In this document: positions 44,682-54,319 of the stretch, piece after piece
How positions within the stretch are numbered: the stretch's first letter is position 1
Layout: each line of letters opens with the position of its first letter
DNA from: Stieleria sp. JC731
Lineage (GTDB): Bacteria > Planctomycetota > Planctomycetia > Pirellulales > Pirellulaceae
NCBI RefSeq assembly: GCF_020966635.1
Contig: NZ_JAJKFQ010000001.1
Location: forward strand, 434,001 to 498,000
Length of the DNA: 64,000 nt
Direction: 5' to 3'
Notes under the pieces: model-generated
The model's input: only the letters and a program-made list of their open reading frames with translations
Told to the model about the DNA's origin: nothing
The model's database searches: none
Program-made: the position numbers and the translations under genes

Positions 44682-45206
44682 TCGGCCTTACATGGCGTAT
44701 CTGTTATTGCTTTCCTCATGGAAAGCAGCGAATGGTTTGTATTCGTGATTGTCTGCGAACCGCCATTTACATTGCTTGTGAAAAAGAGAGCAATGTCGTC
44801 GCGACAACTGATCGACGAGGGATTATTGACGTCCAAATGCGTGAGTCAAGAAAAATTGTGGGTGGCTTGATGACCGTCACATTGCACTGCCGATCGATCG
44901 CCCCAGAATCGTGGGGCCGCATGTACATATTGGGTTCAGTTTGCGGGGGCGTTTGATAGCACCTCATTATGCGAGATTTGCGTGTCAAGGGGGCGAATCT
45001 TAACGCTGTGTACTGCCGTCGGCGGATCAGAACGCCTCGATTTCGTCAAGCGGGGGTGGAGACGTGCAGGAGGCCATTGCCCCCCGCCCCTTCCCAATCG
45101 GGATGGATTACCTAGGTTTTGTGTAAGCCTGGGGGTGAAAATTTTTTCAAAAATTTTTGAAAAGCTCCTCTAATTAGTTCGGTCAGTTCGTCATTTTGGG
45201 CGGATC
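44682..45206. other. Intergenic region with palindrome, no gene seen
   Basis: The longest spacer in the window, between the small minus gene and yjbQ. Frames here (for example 44767-44988 minus) have no domain and odd composition. No tRNA or structured RNA was recognised. A 20-bp palindrome at 45144-45163 is listed separately. Confidence 0.5.
45144..45163. promoter_or_regulatory. Perfect 20-bp palindrome before yjbQ
   Basis: TTTTCAAAAATTTTTGAAAA equals its own reverse complement over all 20 bases. It ends 43 nt before the yjbQ ATG, in an AT-rich island in otherwise GC-rich DNA. It could be an operator for a dimeric regulator or part of an AT-rich promoter; which one cannot be told. Confidence 0.45.
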
Positions 45207-45623
45207 ATGTGGATTCAGAAAACAATAACACTTCCTTCACATCGCCGCGGATTTCATCTGATCACGTCCGAAGTGGTCCGGGCGATCCCTGAACTGAAGT
45301 CGATTCAGACCGGTTTGCTGCACGTCTTTATTCAGCATACGAGCGCTTCGCTGACCATTAACGAGAACGCCGATCCGGATGTTCGCGTTGATTTCGAGAC
45401 GGTAATGAACCACGCCGTTCCCGAATCGTTGCCCTACGTCCACACGCTGGAAGGTCCCGATGACATGCCGGCCCATGTGAAGGCCAGTATGATGGGGGCG
45501 AGTGTTCAGATTCCCGTCGGCCGAGGCGAGTTGTTGCTCGGAACGTGGCAAGGCATTTACCTGTGTGAACATCGCGATCGTGGAGGTTCACGGCGGCTGG
45601 TCGTGACGTTGATGGGCGAGTGA
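45207..45623 (+). CDS. yjbQ: YjbQ family protein (UPF0047)
   Basis: A 138-residue protein of the widespread UPF0047/YjbQ family. Visible hallmarks are [32 protein letters not shown] and [23 protein letters not shown] split over strands, and [17 protein letters not shown]. The conserved His, Asn and Glu residues form a metal-like site. Some members show weak thiamin phosphate synthase activity, but the main role is not settled. It stands 52 bp ahead of a LysR regulator gene on the same strand. Confidence 0.92.
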   Translation: MWIQKTITLPSHRRGFHLITSEVVRAIPELKSIQTGLLHVFIQHTSASLTINENADPDVRVDFETVMNHAVPESLPYVHTLEGPDDMPAHVKASMMGASVQIPVGRGELLLGTWQGIYLCEHRDRGGSRRLVVTLMGE

Positions 45624-45675
45624 TCGCAACGCTTCGAAGTTAACTTTCAGACAACCGAGTTCGCAGCCAGCCTCA

Positions 45676-46566
45676 ATGGAAATCGATCAGTTACGGTATT
45701 TTTTGAAGTTGGCTGAGATCGGCAACTTCACCCGCGCCGCCGAAGACCTGCTTATCTCGCAGCCGGCGCTAAGCCGTTCGATCCAAAAATTGGAAGACGA
45801 ACTCGGGGTTCCGCTCGTGGTTCGCAAGTCCAAGTCGCTTGATTTGACTGACGCCGGCATCCTGATGAAATCTCGGGCCGAGCAGATCATGGCGATCATC
45901 GATGATACCAAGGCCAGGATTACCGACGATGGGAAATCGGGCCGGATCCGATTGGGTGTCATTCCGACGATTGCTCCCTATTTCTTGCCACCGTTTCTAA
46001 AGCGGTTCGCAGAGAAATATCCCAAGGCGAATGTCGAACTGCACGAGGACACGACGCAGAATCTGTTGGCCGGGTGTTCGCATGGCGAAATCGATCTACT
46101 CGTCATCGCTCTTCCGATTGCGGGGAAGCATCTCGCACTCGAAACGTTGTTCGAAGAAGAATTGCTGCTCGTTCTAGCTGCAAAGCATCCGTTAAGAAAT
46201 AAAAAGCAGATTCGCGCAGCCGACATTCAATCGCTTCCCTTTGTCGTTCTCAATGAGGCACACTGCCTGTCGGATACGATCTCGACGTATTGCCGTGGAC
46301 GTTCATTTCAACCGGTGACCGTTGGCAGAACGAACCAACTGTCGATGGTGCAGGAGTTGGTGTCGCTGACCGATAGTGTTTCGTTTGTTCCCGAGATGGC
46401 CGCGAAGCTGGATAAATCCAAATCGCGAGTCTATCGGTCAATCGCAGGTGCGAAACCGACTCGCACGATCGCGATGGTTTGGGATCCATACCGATTCCAA
46501 AGCCGCCTTATTCAGTCAATGCGTGAAATGCTGATCTCGGAAGTTCGGCGTTCAGATGCGTCTTGA
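45676..46566 (+). CDS. LysR-family transcriptional regulator
   Basis: A 296-residue LysR regulator. The N-terminal winged helix-turn-helix is [40 protein letters not shown] (read in two halves), and the rest is the substrate-binding domain starting [18 protein letters not shown]. Its helix and pattern are close to the OxyR/CynR branch, though the conserved Cys pair of OxyR cannot be confirmed (one Cys in [11 protein letters not shown]). LysR regulators normally control a divergent gene, but here the neighbours point the same way. Its target may be yjbQ or a gene elsewhere. Confidence 0.93.
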   Translation: MEIDQLRYFLKLAEIGNFTRAAEDLLISQPALSRSIQKLEDELGVPLVVRKSKSLDLTDAGILMKSRAEQIMAIIDDTKARITDDGKSGRIRLGVIPTIAPYFLPPFLKRFAEKYPKANVELHEDTTQNLLAGCSHGEIDLLVIALPIAGKHLALETLFEEELLLVLAAKHPLRNKKQIRAADIQSLPFVVLNEAHCLSDTISTYCRGRSFQPVTVGRTNQLSMVQELVSLTDSVSFVPEMAAKLDKSKSRVYRSIAGAKPTRTIAMVWDPYRFQSRLIQSMREMLISEVRRSDAS

Positions 46567-46823
46567 ACACCATGCGACTGCTTGTCCAGGTACTGAGCTA
46601 GCAGACCTTATTGATTGCAATCATTCGTCATCCCCGTTGATGGCATCCGAAGTAAGAACTTGCCCCACAATTGGGAGGTCATCGTCGAACTTGTTTTTCG
46701 CGATTGACGGACGAGGGGTGGCTTGAATAATCCGATTGTTCGCTGGCCAGGTAGTGCCGTGAGGTCCGGTGAGGCGTTCGAGGCATCATTATTTTCTGCC
46801 AATTCGCGATGGGAGCAATCGCC

Positions 46824-47057
46824 ATGCAAGATTCCTACAGTGCACTGAGTGAAGAGCAAGTTGAGGAAATCAACCGGCACAAATACTTTTTGAGCGAGCA
46901 GGCCGGATACGACGTCGGCTGGGATTTTGCGTTCGAGGACTGGAAAGAAAATGTCGCTGCACCAAGCGAAAAAGTCGATGCGGTCTCGGACGCGAAGCCG
47001 AAGAACCGAATCGGCGGCTTCCTAAAGCGATTTCTTTCCCGAGCCGCTATGATGTAG
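46824..47057 (+). CDS. Small DUF2934-like protein
   Basis: A 77-residue protein. The core EEQVEEINRHKYFLSEQAG, followed by WDFAFEDWKEN, has the 'helix, aromatic, Trp' pattern of DUF2934 small proteins, whose role is unknown. The C-terminus (KNRIGGFLKRFLSRAAMM) is basic and amphipathic. GGGAG lies 8 nt before the ATG at 46824, so it is chosen over the ATG at 46809. It is followed 59 bp later by the pseudo-metzincin gene. Confidence 0.7.
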   Translation: MQDSYSALSEEQVEEINRHKYFLSEQAGYDVGWDFAFEDWKENVAAPSEKVDAVSDAKPKNRIGGFLKRFLSRAAMM

Positions 47058-47116
47058 CCGCGGTCGGCCCAATGGCGACGACCGGGATGGACAACGTGAG
47101 GCAGTAACCAGTCGTC

Positions 47117-48331
47117 GTGAGTTTGGAATTACACCTGATCGAGATCGGCGTGATCGTCGCCGGAAAGCTAGATGCCGTCGATGCTCGGTCAACGAAGTTG
47201 GCGGTCGAACAAACCGATGCGCGTTTAAGTGAGCTGTTCCCGGGATTCAAGTTTGATTTCTTCGAGATCAAGCGTCCCGAAATGACCGCTTCGGTTAGCG
47301 AAGGGAGCGGCCGCGTCGAACCCAGTTTGTTGTTGCAGCAGGCCGTCGAAGAACGCGACGCCAAGCATTGGGATTTCGCATTCGTACTGACGGGGGCGGA
47401 ATTGACTGGCAACTATTCGCCGTATTGCTTTGCGGCACTGAGCCGTCCGCTCGATGCGGCTGTCATCTCGTTATCGTTAATCGATCCGCAGGCCCTGGGC
47501 GTGGAAGTCGACCACGGTGAACGTGTCGCCCGAATCGCCAGACGACTAAGCCGTTTAATGCTGCACGCGTTAGGGCACCTTGCAGGGCTGCCGCGTTCGG
47601 ATCATCCCAACGATCTGCTTTATCATCCACCGTCTGCGGCGGCGCTGGACATGATGGCGGGGATCGATGAAGAGTTCTTGCAGCGTCAGCGTTCTGCGTT
47701 TCTAGAGATCGCCGACCAGCGTCTCGAAGAGCGTGTTGGCAAGCGGATGGGACGATTCTTGTTTGGCCTGCGAGCCGCACTGATTAATCGACGCGAGATC
47801 TTTCAGGCGATCCGTGCGGCGCGACCGTGGCAATTTCCACAGCGTTTGAGTCGTTTGACCATCGCATCGTTTTCAACCATCGCGGTCTTATTTATGACCG
47901 CGGAGGCTTGGGATTTGGCGCTTGCGCAGAGCTTCGTGCGGGTTTGGCTGCTATTCCTAGGATCGCTGCTTGCGACGACCATCTATGTGGTAATCCGTCA
48001 GCAATTGCTGGTCCGACGTCGCCATCGCCGTAGTGAGCAGTCGGTTGTTACCTCCGCGTCTGCCTTCGGAATCGTCTTGACTGGAATGGCAACGACTTGG
48101 GCGACATTGTTTTTGATCGGGACGTTGATCAGTAGCGTCTTGTTCCCGGGGGACTTGGTCGCGACCTGGGCAAGTTCCACCGTCAATAGCGCTCGGCAAT
48201 TATCCTGGTGGGACTGGCCGCAGATGGCAATGTTTACCGCGTCACTGGGATTGCTGATCGGTGCGCTCGGAGCCAGTTTTGAATCACAGCATTACTTCAG
48301 ACACATTATCTTCGTCGACGAAGAAATTTGA
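47117..48331 (+). CDS. Membrane protein with degenerate metzincin motif
   Basis: A 404-residue protein. The first 200 residues recall archaemetzincin-type zinc proteases (FAFVLTGAELTG, then RLSRLMLHALGHLAGLPRSD), but the catalytic Glu of HExxHxxGxxH is Ala (HALGHLAGLPR) and the third His is Arg, so peptidase activity is unlikely. The second half has about four hydrophobic helices (LTIASFSTIAVLFMTAEAWDLAL, VWLLFLGSLLATTIYVVI, FGIVLTGMATTWATLFLIG, MAMFTASLGLLIGALGA). It probably sits in the inner membrane. It lies 69 bp before a K+ channel gene on the same strand; a regulatory link is only a guess. The start is a GTG. Confidence 0.75.
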   Translation: MSLELHLIEIGVIVAGKLDAVDARSTKLAVEQTDARLSELFPGFKFDFFEIKRPEMTASVSEGSGRVEPSLLLQQAVEERDAKHWDFAFVLTGAELTGNYSPYCFAALSRPLDAAVISLSLIDPQALGVEVDHGERVARIARRLSRLMLHALGHLAGLPRSDHPNDLLYHPPSAAALDMMAGIDEEFLQRQRSAFLEIADQRLEERVGKRMGRFLFGLRAALINRREIFQAIRAARPWQFPQRLSRLTIASFSTIAVLFMTAEAWDLALAQSFVRVWLLFLGSLLATTIYVVIRQQLLVRRRHRRSEQSVVTSASAFGIVLTGMATTWATLFLIGTLISSVLFPGDLVATWASSTVNSARQLSWWDWPQMAMFTASLGLLIGALGASFESQHYFRHIIFVDEEI

Positions 48332-48400
48332 TTCGTGAAGTTCACTACTCCGCCAGCACTGCGGTTTGCGACGTCCGCTCGGCAACGTATTTTGTGAGAT

Positions 48401-49450
48401 ATGAACGTTCGACCGCCGCATCCGATTCGCTCACCAAACTCGCCGTTTACAAAAATTCGGCGTGGTGCGACCGCGTTGGCGGCGGTGGTGCTGTTCGCAC
48501 TTTTAGGTTTTCGGTACCTGGCAAACTATGAATGGATCGAAGCCTTATGGATGGTCGTGATTACGATCTCGACCGTTGGCTATGGCGAGCACAGCGACCA
48601 TGACGTCCCGGCACAGATCTTATCAATGGCGGTCATCCTGTTGGGGACAACCGCTGGGGCTTACACCTTCACCGGCTTGATTCAGTTGACGCTGCAAGGC
48701 GAATTGGATCGGGCCTTCGGGCTGCGAAGAATGGAAAGAGAAATATCTCGGCTGAAGAACCACACGATCATTTGTGGTTTTGGGAAGAGCGGACCGATCT
48801 TGGCCGAGGGGCTTGCCCGTTTAAATCGAGGGTTCGTGATTGTCGAGATCGACCATTCGAACTATCAGCAGGCGATCGAAATGGGGTATCTGGCCATCAA
48901 CGCCGACGCCACTGATGAAGAGGCATTGAAGGAGGCACACATTTCTGAGGCGGGGGCGATTGTGGTCGCATTGCCAAGTGATGCCGAGAATGTCTTTATC
49001 ACTCTGTCGGCTCGCAACTTGTGTCCCTCGATCCGCATCGTTGCACTCGCTGACCAAGAGAGCACCTCGCGGAAGCTACGTCAGGCTGGCGCAAACGAGG
49101 TTGTCATGGGGCACCAGATGGTCGCCGAATACATGTCACGTCTGGTAACACGTCCGACCGCGGCGCAGTTCTTTTCGTCGTTGACGCAGCCCGAATTCCA
49201 AGACCTGATGTTGGACGAACTGGCCATCCCTGAGGGCAGCAGTTTGCAGAATCGATCGATCGCCGCACTGCGGATTCGTGATCGAGATCAGCTATTGGTC
49301 GTCGCCGTAAAAACAAAAGAGGATACGCTGGATTTTAATCCGCCAGGTGACCGCGTTTTCAAATCTGGTGAGACCGTCCTGGTGATGGGAAAGCAGAAGG
49401 ACGTGACCAGTTTTAAAAAGACGTACGGATTGATCGATACGGTTGATTGA
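48401..49450 (+). CDS. Two-TM potassium channel with RCK domain, canonical filter
   Basis: A 349-residue channel with the same layout as the one at 1187-2257: TM1 (ALAAVVLFALLGFRYL), pore loop with ITISTVGYGEH, TM2 (ILSMAVILLGTTAGAYTFTGLI), RCK nucleotide fold (ICGFGKSGPILAEGL) and TrkA-C. Here the signature TVGYG is normal, so K+ selectivity is expected. The two proteins align over their whole length (LRRMEREISRLKNHTIICG against ARRMSRGIEQTSNHAIICG), so they are paralogues. The gene converges with a receiver-protein gene only 3 bp away. The N-terminus before TM1 is basic and Pro-rich. Confidence 0.93.
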   Translation: MNVRPPHPIRSPNSPFTKIRRGATALAAVVLFALLGFRYLANYEWIEALWMVVITISTVGYGEHSDHDVPAQILSMAVILLGTTAGAYTFTGLIQLTLQGELDRAFGLRRMEREISRLKNHTIICGFGKSGPILAEGLARLNRGFVIVEIDHSNYQQAIEMGYLAINADATDEEALKEAHISEAGAIVVALPSDAENVFITLSARNLCPSIRIVALADQESTSRKLRQAGANEVVMGHQMVAEYMSRLVTRPTAAQFFSSLTQPEFQDLMLDELAIPEGSSLQNRSIAALRIRDRDQLLVVAVKTKEDTLDFNPPGDRVFKSGETVLVMGKQKDVTSFKKTYGLIDTVD

Positions 49451-49453
49451 GAC

Positions 49454-49942
49454 TCATCGATATCGTCCACGCAGCTCACGGTAGATTTCGTTCGCGGGTT
49501 TGCTCCGCTGCAACCGTTGCTGGTGTGTGTTCTCGTCGCGTCGGATTTTCGAATCCAATGCGTGCTCGACTCGCTTCAGCAATCGTCGTGGATCGACCGG
49601 TTTCATCAAGACTTCTCTGGCGCCCAGGTCGATGGCGCGTCGATGGATCTCGGGCGAATCATTCCCGGTGACGACAATGATTGGCACGTTCTTTAGCGAG
49701 GGCTCATCGCGAGCGACTTGCAGCAGGTAATTGCCACTGACGTCGGGCATCGAGATGTCGACGAGCACCAAGTCCGGGCTTTCTTGTTTCATCCGGCCTG
49801 CGGCGTCAATGGAGTCGCAGATTCCGACAACATTCCAATAGCCTGCAACATTTAAATGCGCAGTGATCACATCGATGACGATTTGCTCATCGTCGATTAC
49901 GAGTATTTTGCTATTGGAAATGTTCTTGTCACGATCGAACAT
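49454..49942 (-). CDS. Single-domain response regulator
   Basis: A 162-residue protein made of one receiver domain and a basic C-terminal helix without a DNA-binding module. Conserved residues: LVIDDEQ (acidic pair), LVLVDISMPD (phospho-acceptor Asp), VVTGND (Thr) and VLMKPVD (Lys). The tail EHALDSKIRRDENTHQQRLQRS is helical and charged. Such stand-alone receivers act by protein contact, for example on a kinase, chemotaxis motor or phosphorelay. No kinase gene adjoins it. The end lies 3 bp from the K+ channel stop on the other strand. Confidence 0.93.
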   Translation of the reverse strand: MFDRDKNISNSKILVIDDEQIVIDVITAHLNVAGYWNVVGICDSIDAAGRMKQESPDLVLVDISMPDVSGNYLLQVARDEPSLKNVPIIVVTGNDSPEIHRRAIDLGAREVLMKPVDPRRLLKRVEHALDSKIRRDENTHQQRLQRSKPANEIYRELRGRYR

Positions 49943-50232
49943 AGAATCGCTCCATGCGTTTAGACCTCCGCGCTAACGCTTGTCAGAAAAGTCGCTTTCT
50001 GCCGGTATCCGTCTGTCAGTGCACGTCGTTCTTGCAGCGCGTCCGAGTTCGCGTCATCAGCAAAGATTACATCAGGAATACTACTGACCCGTTCGAATCA
50101 GTCGCGGGATTTCCCTCACATGGGATCTTTGTTCATATCATTCAAAGTCTGGCGACCAGCCTTAACGATTGATCGAAAGCCTCTGTTGAGTTTGACGGGA
50201 AGTTATTGGCTACGTGATGGAGCGAGTGGGTA

Positions 50233-51513
50233 ATGAGACTTTGGTTTGAACGATCGTCCCTAAAAACAGTTCTGGCTCTGACAGGTCTGATTGTCGCAAC
50301 GAATCTCCAGGCTGATGGCACAATCCGCGACGGCGTTAGTGCTCGCAGTATCGGTCGCGGTGGAACCAACATCGCTCACCGAGACAATGCTCACGTGATG
50401 CTGGACAATCCCGCAGGTTTGGTCGGCAATCAAGGCGACCATCTGTTCGAAATCGGTGGGCATTTGCTGATGACCGATTTGGACTACTGGGATACCGACA
50501 ATGCCAAGACTGGCGATATTGATAATCCCTTTCCGATCGGCGAAATCGCATTTGCCAAGCGACTTGATGACGATGTCATGGTCGGCATCGGGATGTTTTC
50601 GCAGGCCGGTTTCGCTGCCGAATACATGCTCAACGGCCCCGCACCATTCTCCGGTCCGCAGCACTATAAATCGATCGGTGCGCTGGCAAGGATCCTGCCA
50701 ACGGTGTCAATCAATTTGACCGATCGGCTGTCGTTTGGTGCGACCCTAGGCGCATCGATCAGCCACGTCGAGTTCGAAGGCCCGTATACCTTACAAGGCC
50801 CCAATGCACTGGCAGGGACACCTACCCGCGTTGATGTTCAAGGGACCGGGATCGCACCCCATTGGTCGATCGGTTTTCAATACGACCTGACCGAAGACAC
50901 GACCATCGGTGTTTCTTATCTCGAAGAAGCCGACATGACTCTCGATGGGACGACGGTTGCGCAAATCCCATTGGCGGGCAGTGCACGTTACGACTCTCGT
51001 CTCGATGTGACTTGGCCACGCTTGCTGGGAGCCGGAATCGCTCATCGGACAGCCGCCCAACGCACGTTTTCCTTCGACGCGATTTGGCTTGACTGGGCAA
51101 GTGCTTACCGGCAGATGGATTTGACGTTGGCCAGTCCAGACAATCCTGTTTTTCAAGTCCTGGCCCCAACACTGGACGAGTCTATTCCGTTGAAGTGGCG
51201 TGATACGGTTTCGTTGCGGTTCGGTTTTGAACAAGAGCTGGCAAATCAAAACGTGTTCCGGATGGGATACACCTATCACCGCAACCCGATCCCCAACTCG
51301 ACATTGACGCCATTTATCCAAACGACAATCGAACACGCGATCGCATTCGGTTACGGATGGAACTGGCACGGATACGAGATGGACTTCGCTTACCAGTGGA
51401 TGTTCGGTCCGGACGTGACCGTGGGAACCAGTGATTTCATCGGAGGTGACTTCGACAATAGCGGTTCTTCAGCGAGTGCCCACCAGTTTTCACTGAGCCT
51501 GCGTCGCCGGTAA
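50233..51513 (+). CDS. FadL-family outer membrane protein
   Basis: A 426-residue outer-membrane beta barrel of the OMPP1/FadL/TodX family. The N-terminal signal peptide ends near QADGT. Hallmarks: SARSIGRGGTNIAHRDNAHVMLDNPAGL (N-terminal plug, given here split by its turn), FAKRLDDDVMVGIG and FGATLGASISH strands, and the last strand HQFSLSLRRR. Members carry long-chain fatty acids or hydrocarbons across the outer membrane. Presence of an outer-membrane porin supports a diderm cell plan for this planctomycete. It is a single gene, followed 215 bp later by an OmpA-type lipoprotein gene. Confidence 0.92.
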   Translation: MRLWFERSSLKTVLALTGLIVATNLQADGTIRDGVSARSIGRGGTNIAHRDNAHVMLDNPAGLVGNQGDHLFEIGGHLLMTDLDYWDTDNAKTGDIDNPFPIGEIAFAKRLDDDVMVGIGMFSQAGFAAEYMLNGPAPFSGPQHYKSIGALARILPTVSINLTDRLSFGATLGASISHVEFEGPYTLQGPNALAGTPTRVDVQGTGIAPHWSIGFQYDLTEDTTIGVSYLEEADMTLDGTTVAQIPLAGSARYDSRLDVTWPRLLGAGIAHRTAAQRTFSFDAIWLDWASAYRQMDLTLASPDNPVFQVLAPTLDESIPLKWRDTVSLRFGFEQELANQNVFRMGYTYHRNPIPNSTLTPFIQTTIEHAIAFGYGWNWHGYEMDFAYQWMFGPDVTVGTSDFIGGDFDNSGSSASAHQFSLSLRRR

Positions 51514-51728
51514 TCGAAGCGGCTTCGCTTAGCCGACTCCGGTCCGAAGACCGCTGACATGAACGTTAGTGCGAACGCGATTCGGGCAATTGCTAGCAAA
51601 GCTTGAAGCAGGATCGATAAAGGCAGAATAGGAATTGATCTTGATTCTGCTGGAGACGCGGTCTATTTGTTGCCGATACTTGGTGGTTTGGATGCTGCCT
51701 GGATTGTTACGCCAGATCGGTCGGACCT

Positions 51729-52595
51729 GTGAACTTGCGGATCTTTCATTGCTCATTCCCGCTGTGGTGTGTCGCTATAGCGGCATGCTGCGTGCTTGGT
51801 GGATGTAGCCAAAATCCGTACTTGGCCGTTCCCGGATCGGGCGCTTATCCGGCTCAAACAGGACCGCTTAGCCCCGGGATTGGTCAGGCGGCCAATCCTA
51901 ACGATGCACGTCTGGCGGAACTAACCCGACGGGTTCAGTTGCTTGACGACAACAACCGCCAACTGCATACCCAGCTGGCTCAGAGCGAGCAGCAGTCGCA
52001 GGTCTATCGCGAAGAACTGTCGCTGGTTCGCAAGCAGCTGGCCGCTACCAATCAACAACTTGACGACGCGCGTTTGGCGGCGAAGGACGCACAGAACCAA
52101 GTGCGTGGCTTTCAGGCGTCGACACAGCGACGTGGCGGCGCATCGATCGTCCCCAACACCAATCTCGGTCAGCTGGCATCGAGTTTGAACCTGGGCGGGC
52201 TTCCGGTGGAGCGTGATGGCGAGCGAATCCGCATAGGAATCCCTAGCGATCAGCTGTTCGCGCCCGGGACGGCTCAGTTGATGCCACAAGCGAGCCAGAT
52301 CATCTATCCGGTCGCGGCACAGATTCGAAGTCTGTTCCCAAGGCAAAAGATCGGTATCGAAGGCTACACCGACAACGCAGGCGGCATGGGCGGATCGGCT
52401 GCCGCACATCAACTCGCTTCGGCCCAGGCGTCAGCGGTTCTGGATGTCTTGACCAGACAAGCCGGAATGCCCGTTTCGCAGTTCTTTATTGTCGCCCAAG
52501 GCGCCAATCGACCTCTCGGATCAAACGCGTCTGCTTCCGGGCGGGCCGCAAACCGACGGATCGAATTGGTGATCTATCCAGAGACCTTCCAGTAG
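51729..52595 (+). CDS. OmpA-type lipoprotein
   Basis: A 288-residue lipoprotein: signal and lipobox end VLGGC (Cys25), then a coiled coil (LTRRVQLLDDNNRQLHTQL) rich in Gln, then a C-terminal OmpA domain of about 110 residues (FAPGTAQLMPQASQIIY, IGIEGYTDNAGG, then NRRIELVIYPE). The OmpA domain binds peptidoglycan, and the lipid anchors the protein in the outer membrane, so it should tie the outer membrane to the wall or act as a spacer. The usual Asp-x10-Arg ligands appear (YTDNAG and ANRRIELV). The start is a GTG. It converges with the ABC-2 permease gene. Confidence 0.9.
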   Translation: MNLRIFHCSFPLWCVAIAACCVLGGCSQNPYLAVPGSGAYPAQTGPLSPGIGQAANPNDARLAELTRRVQLLDDNNRQLHTQLAQSEQQSQVYREELSLVRKQLAATNQQLDDARLAAKDAQNQVRGFQASTQRRGGASIVPNTNLGQLASSLNLGGLPVERDGERIRIGIPSDQLFAPGTAQLMPQASQIIYPVAAQIRSLFPRQKIGIEGYTDNAGGMGGSAAAHQLASAQASAVLDVLTRQAGMPVSQFFIVAQGANRPLGSNASASGRAANRRIELVIYPETFQ

Positions 52596-52645
52596 ATCTG
52601 GAACAGGCCGTCGTTCTAGATCGGAACGGCTTGGATGCCGGGCAA

Positions 52646-54319
52646 CTATTCGGGCGGCAAATCTGAAGCGATGTCAAATCGTCGCCAGCACCAGGATGTG
52701 ACGACAACGGCGCAAATGGCCAACGTCCAGGTTCCCATAATCGCACCGCTGATATAGATCGGGGCGATGTAGCTTTCGTTGAACAACGCGCGGCAGACGG
52801 TCACCCAAACCAGCAGCGCTCCCACGGCGGCGGCGATCAAAGTCGCTTTGCCAAGGAACATCACATTGGCGCGAACAACCATCCCCAGGCCTTGTGCGTG
52901 TTCATGGTGTGGATAAGCCAAGAACAGTGCGTTTTCGGTTGCGAATGTAAATACGGCCAGTGCCGAAAGCATGCCTGCCCATCCCAGGATTTGTGACCAA
53001 CCGGGATGAACCACGATAGCCGCGATTGCCAACGTTGTCAGTTGAAATGCCATCGTGATCAGGATCGGCAGCAGCATCTGGCCAAGTACTGCGTTGATCG
53101 GGTTGAGCGGTAGGGCACGCAAAAGCAACATGCGTTTTAGGTCACGCCGGAAATCGATGCGAAGTGCCGGTGGGGCCAAAAGCATGGTGCACAGCGCGAT
53201 CCCGGCAACGACAAATGCCCACTGATTGGACACTCGGCCGGTCAGCAGTGGTGAAAGGCACAGCAGCGTAGGAAGGCAGAAGCTGAACAGGATCGTTCCG
53301 AGGTATCGTCGTACGGACAAAGCTTGCCGCCATACAAGTGCCAACGCATCGTGTGTTCGTGAGGGCAGTCGACGCTCGATGGCATCCAGGAACGAGCGTT
53401 GTGAAGCGACCGAGGATCGACTCGCGGCCACGGCTTTTCCAAATTGTCCTTTAGCCAACGCTTCGCGTTCACGCTGTAGGCGGCTGTGATTGGCCCAGCG
53501 ATCCACACGCACCATCATGACGATGCCGGCCGGGATCAAAGATACCGAGGCGATCAGCTGCGAGAACGTTTGCGACGAAAGTTCCGAGGTTGTCGCCAGT
53601 GAGGCTGCCGGTTGCCATGGTAGCGCCAGCCACTGAATGCAGGTGCTCGATGCGACGTTTCCGATCGCACTAAAGCTGTGCATCATATAGATCCCCGGTC
53701 CGGAACCCGGTGGGGTGATGCGTACGAGTTCGGCAAGCATTTGGATAACCGCCGCGGCAGCAACGACCGAAAGCGACGCTCGCCAGAAGATTTGATTTCG
53801 TTTAGAGATCCCGGTCACAAACCGCTGCCAAGTAATTCGCACGGTTTCCAAAATCATCAAGGCCGCAAAGACACCAACCGCCAAAAGCCATCCGTGCCGA
53901 ACATCGGGCGCAAGCGCGATTGCCAGGAAGAATGTCTTTAGTGCCGCCGAGCAGATCACGCTGGTGACTTTGTATCCCGCGAATAGCGAACGTGTGATCG
54001 GTGCCCCACCGAGCCACAGGTTTTCTGCCGCGGTGTATTCCATATCGACCTGTCGATCGGTCCAAACACATCGCACCGTGTGGTAGATCAGGTAAAGGAC
54101 CATCCCGCCGGATAGCCATAGCCGAAGCGACTCGGGATCGGCTGTCCGACGTGTCGCTAGGATCAGTACGCCGTTGAGCACATAGACGCTAAGGAATACG
54201 ATCGCGATCGCCGACGCAACGATTCTTCGTGGCGAGCGCAAACGGGTAAATCCGCGTTGGAGACGGAAAAGGCCTCGACGTGCGGTCAGCCAAAGCAGGT
54301 GTCGCAGTGGATTGGTCAT
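52646..54319 (-). CDS. ABC-2-type exporter permease
   Basis: A 557-residue membrane protein with about 12 hydrophobic helices, among them RIVASAIAIVFLSVYVLNGVL, SVVAAAAVIQMLAELV, WAFVVAGIALCTMLLAPP and TWTLAICAVVVTSWCWRR. Its start ATG shares ATGA with the stop of the ATPase gene upstream, so they are coupled. Length and paired gene order (ATPase first, then permease) fit ABC-2-like exporters; the sequence does not match a named subfamily that I recognise. A middle region (DRWANHSRLQREREALAKGQFGKAV, split) is a long soluble loop. The substrate is unknown. Confidence 0.85.
   Translation of the reverse strand: MTNPLRHLLWLTARRGLFRLQRGFTRLRSPRRIVASAIAIVFLSVYVLNGVLILATRRTADPESLRLWLSGGMVLYLIYHTVRCVWTDRQVDMEYTAAENLWLGGAPITRSLFAGYKVTSVICSAALKTFFLAIALAPDVRHGWLLAVGVFAALMILETVRITWQRFVTGISKRNQIFWRASLSVVAAAAVIQMLAELVRITPPGSGPGIYMMHSFSAIGNVASSTCIQWLALPWQPAASLATTSELSSQTFSQLIASVSLIPAGIVMMVRVDRWANHSRLQREREALAKGQFGKAVAASRSSVASQRSFLDAIERRLPSRTHDALALVWRQALSVRRYLGTILFSFCLPTLLCLSPLLTGRVSNQWAFVVAGIALCTMLLAPPALRIDFRRDLKRMLLLRALPLNPINAVLGQMLLPILITMAFQLTTLAIAAIVVHPGWSQILGWAGMLSALAVFTFATENALFLAYPHHEHAQGLGMVVRANVMFLGKATLIAAAVGALLVWVTVCRALFNESYIAPIYISGAIMGTWTLAICAVVVTSWCWRRFDIASDLPPE

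Noticed and set aside
44767..44988. Minus-strand 73-codon frame before the 91-aa gene
   Set aside because: It has no recognisable pattern and lies in a region with AT-rich and stop-rich flanks.
10572..46803. A 16-mer (ATTATTTTCTGCCAAT) at 10572-10587 and 46788-46803, both 20-45 nt before start codons
   Set aside because: About one shared 16-mer is expected by chance in 64 kb on both strands, so the match alone does not show common regulation.
46608..46880. Minus-strand 90-codon frame
   Set aside because: It overlaps the start of the small DUF2934-like gene, which has a good ribosome-binding site and natural composition.
52596..52645. Weak inverted repeat between the OmpA lipoprotein and ABC permease genes
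   Set aside because: The stem is imperfect and no T tract follows on either strand, so it is not called as a terminator.
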